From Pseudomonadota bacterium (GTDB taxonomy: Bacteria; Pseudomonadota; Alphaproteobacteria; Rhizobiales; Xanthobacteraceae): a stretch of DNA of 8,479 nt. Location: NCBI GenBank assembly GCA_023405565.1, contig JAEXXW010000166.1, positions 1 through 8,479 of the forward strand, written 5' to 3'. The position numbers and the translations under genes were made by a program. The notes beneath the pieces were generated by a model. That model was not told the DNA's origin. It did no database searches and was given only the letters and a program-made list of their open reading frames with translations. Below, piece after piece: positions 6,374 through 8,479 of the stretch; position 1 is the stretch's first letter; each line of letters starts with the position of its first letter.

Positions 6374-7647
6374 TGGCGCAACTCACCGACGATTGCTTTG
6401 CATTCTCCGGGCCGCTGCTGCCGGTCAGCGATCTCGAACGCATCATCGCCGAACGCATCACGCCCGTTGTCGAAATCGAAGCGCTTCCGCTGGCGAAGGC
6501 GCGCGGCCGCACATTGGCGAAAGACATTTCCGCGCCGATCAATCTACCGCCCTTCGACAATTCGGCCGTGGATGGCTACGCCGTGCGCCATGCCGATCTC
6601 GATCCACAAGGCGAGACGAAACTGGTGATTGCCGAGCGCATCACGGCGGGACGCGCGGCTGTGCAACCCTTGCCGCCGCACGCCGCGATCCGCATCTTCA
6701 CCGGCGCGCCGATGCCGGACGGCGCCGACACTGTCTTCATGCAGGAAGACGTGCGGACCGAAAATGGTGTTGTGATCGTACCGCCCGGTTTGAAGCGCGG
6801 CGCCAATCGCCGCCTTGCCGGCGAAGATGTGCATAGCGGCTCCGTCGTGCTGCCGGCCGGCCGCATTCTGTCGTTTGCCGATATTGCGCTCGCATCGGCC
6901 CTGGGCCTGACCGAACTGCCGGTGCGGCGGCGTATTCGCGTCGCGCTGTTCTCGACCGGCGATGAACTGGTCGAGCCCGGCCAGCCTTTGCGCAATGCAA
7001 CGCTCTACGACGCCAATCGAGCTCTGCTCGCGGGACTGATCGAAAGCCTCGGTGCGGAAACGACCGACCTCGGCATTCTGCCGGACGATCCCGCGCAACT
7101 CGGCACTGCATTGAAGGCCGCGGCCGATGACCACGATCTCGTTCTCACATCCGGCGGCGTGTCCACCGGCGAGGCCGATCATGTGCGCAACGCCGTCGAG
7201 GCGATCGGCAAGCTGGTGTTCTGGCGCGTTGCCATAAAACCGGGACGGCCGGTGGCGATGGGCGTCATTCCCGGACAACGCGCAGATGCCAACGCGGCCT
7301 TTGTCGGCCTGCCCGGCAATCCGGTCGCTGCGTTCGTGACCTTCGTGCGTGTGGTGCGGCCGCTGATCATGCGACTGTCCGGCGCCGATGCTGTACCGCT
7401 TGTGGCGCTGCCGGTGCGCACGGCCTTCAGCTATCGCAAGAAGAAGGGCCGCCGCGAATATGTGCGCGTGGCACTGACGCGCGCGGATGACGGCGTGGTC
7501 GAGGCGAGCAAATACAAGCAGGACGGCGCCGGCGTCATCACATCGCTGACGGAGACGGATGGTCTTGTCGAACTCGGCGAAGACGCAACCGATATCGCGC
7601 AAGGCGACATCGTCGGCTTCCTGCCCTATGCTGTCCTGACCGGCTAA
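6373..7647 (+). CDS. moeA: Molybdopterin molybdotransferase MoeA
   Basis: A 424-residue canonical MoeA, slightly longer than the common 400-410. It inserts molybdate into adenylylated molybdopterin, releasing AMP, in the cytosol. All hallmark motifs are present in order: PPFDNSAVDGYAV (59-71), FTGAPMPDGADTVFMQED (109-126), STGDELVEPG (194-203), TSGGVSTGEAD (259-269), IKPGRPVAMG (288-297, with Arg in place of the second Lys of KPGKP, a common variant), and LPGNP (313-317). A C-terminal beta domain follows, with the basic stretch SYRKKKGRREY (353-363). The start ATG overlaps the mobB stop by one base. It is the most typical of the three MoeA-family proteins in this window and the best candidate for housekeeping MoeA. 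A repeat copy begins two bases after its stop codon. Confidence 0.96.
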   Translation: MAQLTDDCFAFSGPLLPVSDLERIIAERITPVVEIEALPLAKARGRTLAKDISAPINLPPFDNSAVDGYAVRHADLDPQGETKLVIAERITAGRAAVQPLPPHAAIRIFTGAPMPDGADTVFMQEDVRTENGVVIVPPGLKRGANRRLAGEDVHSGSVVLPAGRILSFADIALASALGLTELPVRRRIRVALFSTGDELVEPGQPLRNATLYDANRALLAGLIESLGAETTDLGILPDDPAQLGTALKAAADDHDLVLTSGGVSTGEADHVRNAVEAIGKLVFWRVAIKPGRPVAMGVIPGQRADANAAFVGLPGNPVAAFVTFVRVVRPLIMRLSGADAVPLVALPVRTAFSYRKKKGRREYVRVALTRADDGVVEASKYKQDGAGVITSLTETDGLVELGEDATDIAQGDIVGFLPYAVLTG

Positions 7648-7649
7648 AA

Positions 7650-7696
7650 CGTTTTCGAGCGAGTGGGCACCGGTTCGCGTGAAGAAAACGCGTCAA
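7650..7696 (+). repeat. Palindromic intergenic repeat, copy 2
   Basis: The outer arms CGTTTTC (7650-7656) and GAAAACG (7684-7690) enclose GAGCGAGTGGG and ACCGGTTCGC, followed by CGTCAA. This is the same element and orientation as at 5680-5728, one base shorter. It fills the 45-bp gap between the convergent moeA and mobA genes and runs into mobA: the TCA at 7693-7695, the complement of the mobA stop codon, lies in the conserved GCGTCAA tail. The second hairpin module seen beside copy 1 is absent here. Confidence 0.85.
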
Positions 7697-8331
7697 CCAA
7701 AAACCTGAAGGTCTCGTGCGATCTCGTTGGCGCGCGCGCGATCCTCCGGCGTATTCACATTGAAGAACGGATCGAACGGCGTGTCCGGCCATTCGGCAAT
7801 GGCGATGCCATGACGCGCGGTCCAGACTTCGATCTTGTGTAAATCTTCTTGCACGATCGCGTGACGCAGATCATCGCGCAGCGACACATGCCACAACCCG
7901 ACCACCGGATGCCGCCAGTCGCCCGAGCGCGCGCAGGCGAGTTTTGCGCCTTCTTCTTCACGCACTACATGCAATCGCTGCACGAGATCGGCCGGCAGGA
8001 ACGGGCAATCACCCGGCACACTCACCATCCATTCGATGGCGGAACGATGTGCCGCGAGCCAGTCCAGCCCGGCGAGAATGCCGGCGAGCGGCCCCGCGAA
8101 ATCGGGGATGTCATCCGACACGACCGGCAGTCCGAACCGCGCGAAGCGCTGCGGATCACCATTGGCATTGAGAATGATGCCGTCGCATTGCGGTTTCAGC
8201 GTTTCGAGCACGCGATCGAGAATGGTCCTGTCGCCGATCTCGATCAGCGCCTTGTCACCACCGCCCATGCGGCGCGCGAGACCACCGGCGAGAACAAGGC
8301 CGAGGGTGGGAGGCGTCACGGATGCAGGCAT
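7693..8331 (-). CDS. mobA: Molybdenum cofactor guanylyltransferase MobA
   Basis: A 212-residue nucleotidyltransferase of normal MobA length. It links GMP from GTP to molybdenum-molybdopterin, giving the guanine-dinucleotide form needed by DMSO-reductase-family enzymes such as formate dehydrogenases and nitrate reductases. The N-terminal nucleotide-binding loop is [16 protein letters not shown] (14-29). NAN (55-57), [13 protein letters not shown] (73-85) and VPGDCPFLP (105-113, with Asp108 the expected magnesium ligand) follow; HPVVGLW (141-147) and FFNVNTPED (189-197) are also typical. The ATG at 8331 lies six bases after the stop of the fdhD-like gene, so the two are very likely one operon. 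The stop codon lies inside a palindromic repeat, but no conserved part of the protein appears lost. It converges on moeA. Confidence 0.96.
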   Translation of the reverse strand: MPASVTPPTLGLVLAGGLARRMGGGDKALIEIGDRTILDRVLETLKPQCDGIILNANGDPQRFARFGLPVVSDDIPDFAGPLAGILAGLDWLAAHRSAIEWMVSVPGDCPFLPADLVQRLHVVREEEGAKLACARSGDWRHPVVGLWHVSLRDDLRHAIVQEDLHKIEVWTARHGIAIAEWPDTPFDPFFNVNTPEDRARANEIARDLQVFG

Positions 8332-8337
8332 TCCAGA

Positions 8338-8479
8338 TCAATCATCATGCATCGCTGCCTTGCGCCGATGCTTCGAACTCTCTTCCTCGACATAGCTGAG
8401 GTCCTGATCGAACACGATGCGATCGAGCCCCGCGAGTGCGGTGAAGCGTTTGCCGCGCGCGCGGCCGATCAGCGTCAGG
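8338..8479 (-). CDS. fdhD: 3' end of a probable formate dehydrogenase accessory sulfurtransferase FdhD
   Basis: Only the last 46 codons lie in the window; the gene continues past the right edge. The visible peptide begins LTLIGRARGKRFTALAG, which resembles the last strands of FdhD (typically LTLIG, two or three residues, then RGxRF). It ends in a charged tail with EEESSKHRRKAA. FdhD moves sulfur from a cysteine desulfurase onto bis-MGD before the cofactor enters formate dehydrogenase. The tight spacing to mobA (6 nt) fits, as both act on bis-MGD. The catalytic CxxC loop of FdhD is outside the window, so the call rests on the C-terminus and context. Confidence 0.72.
   Translation of the reverse strand, partial: LTLIGRARGKRFTALAGLDRIVFDQDLSYVEEESSKHRRKAAMHDD

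Noticed and set aside
6544..7602. Open frame of about 352 codons on the minus strand opposite moeA
   Set aside because: Same reasons: a shadow of a canonical moeA with no recognisable domain.

Overview
The window is GC-rich, densely packed and bacterial. Protein similarity and two kinds of palindromic intergenic repeat point to an alphaproteobacterium of the order Hyphomicrobiales (Rhizobiales), most like the Bradyrhizobium/Rhodopseudomonas/Afipia group. That placement comes from recalled family resemblance and not from a search. No rRNA, tRNA, CRISPR array, insertion sequence or phage gene was seen.

Layout. (1) Positions 2-2445, minus strand: a probable operon read right to left, tusA-like sulfur carrier, then a family III CoA-transferase, then an enoyl-CoA hydratase/isomerase-fold protein. 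A pair of inverted REP-like hairpins (810-895) lies between the last two. (2) Positions 2541-5632, plus strand, divergent from tusA: a degenerate MoeA-like gene overlapping by 4 bp (GTGA) a second gene that encodes a full MoeA fused to a C-terminal periplasmic-binding-protein-like domain. (3) Positions 5633-5845: a 213-bp gap holding a Bradyrhizobiaceae-type palindromic repeat, a long perfect-stem hairpin and a 14-bp palindrome. (4) Positions 5846-7647, plus strand: mobB overlapping a canonical moeA by 1 bp (TGATG). (5) Positions 7650-7696: a second copy of the palindromic repeat, between convergent genes. (6) Positions 7693-8479, minus strand: mobA, preceded by the 3' end of a gene that looks like fdhD.

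How the genes fit together. Most of the right two thirds is a late molybdenum-cofactor module. MoeA inserts molybdate into adenylylated molybdopterin, MobA attaches GMP to make the bis-MGD form used by DMSO-reductase-family enzymes such as formate dehydrogenase, MobB is the GTP-binding partner of MobA, and FdhD sulfurates the cofactor for formate dehydrogenase. The early pathway genes (moaA, moaC, moaD, moaE) are not in the window. A TusA-like carrier next door could belong to the same sulfur-handling network, although it is co-directional with two acyl-CoA-type enzymes instead.

The most notable points are three MoeA-family proteins in about 5.1 kb, one of them lacking most catalytic motifs and translationally coupled to the MoeA-PBP fusion, and a repeat whose conserved tail appears to supply the stop codon of mobA.
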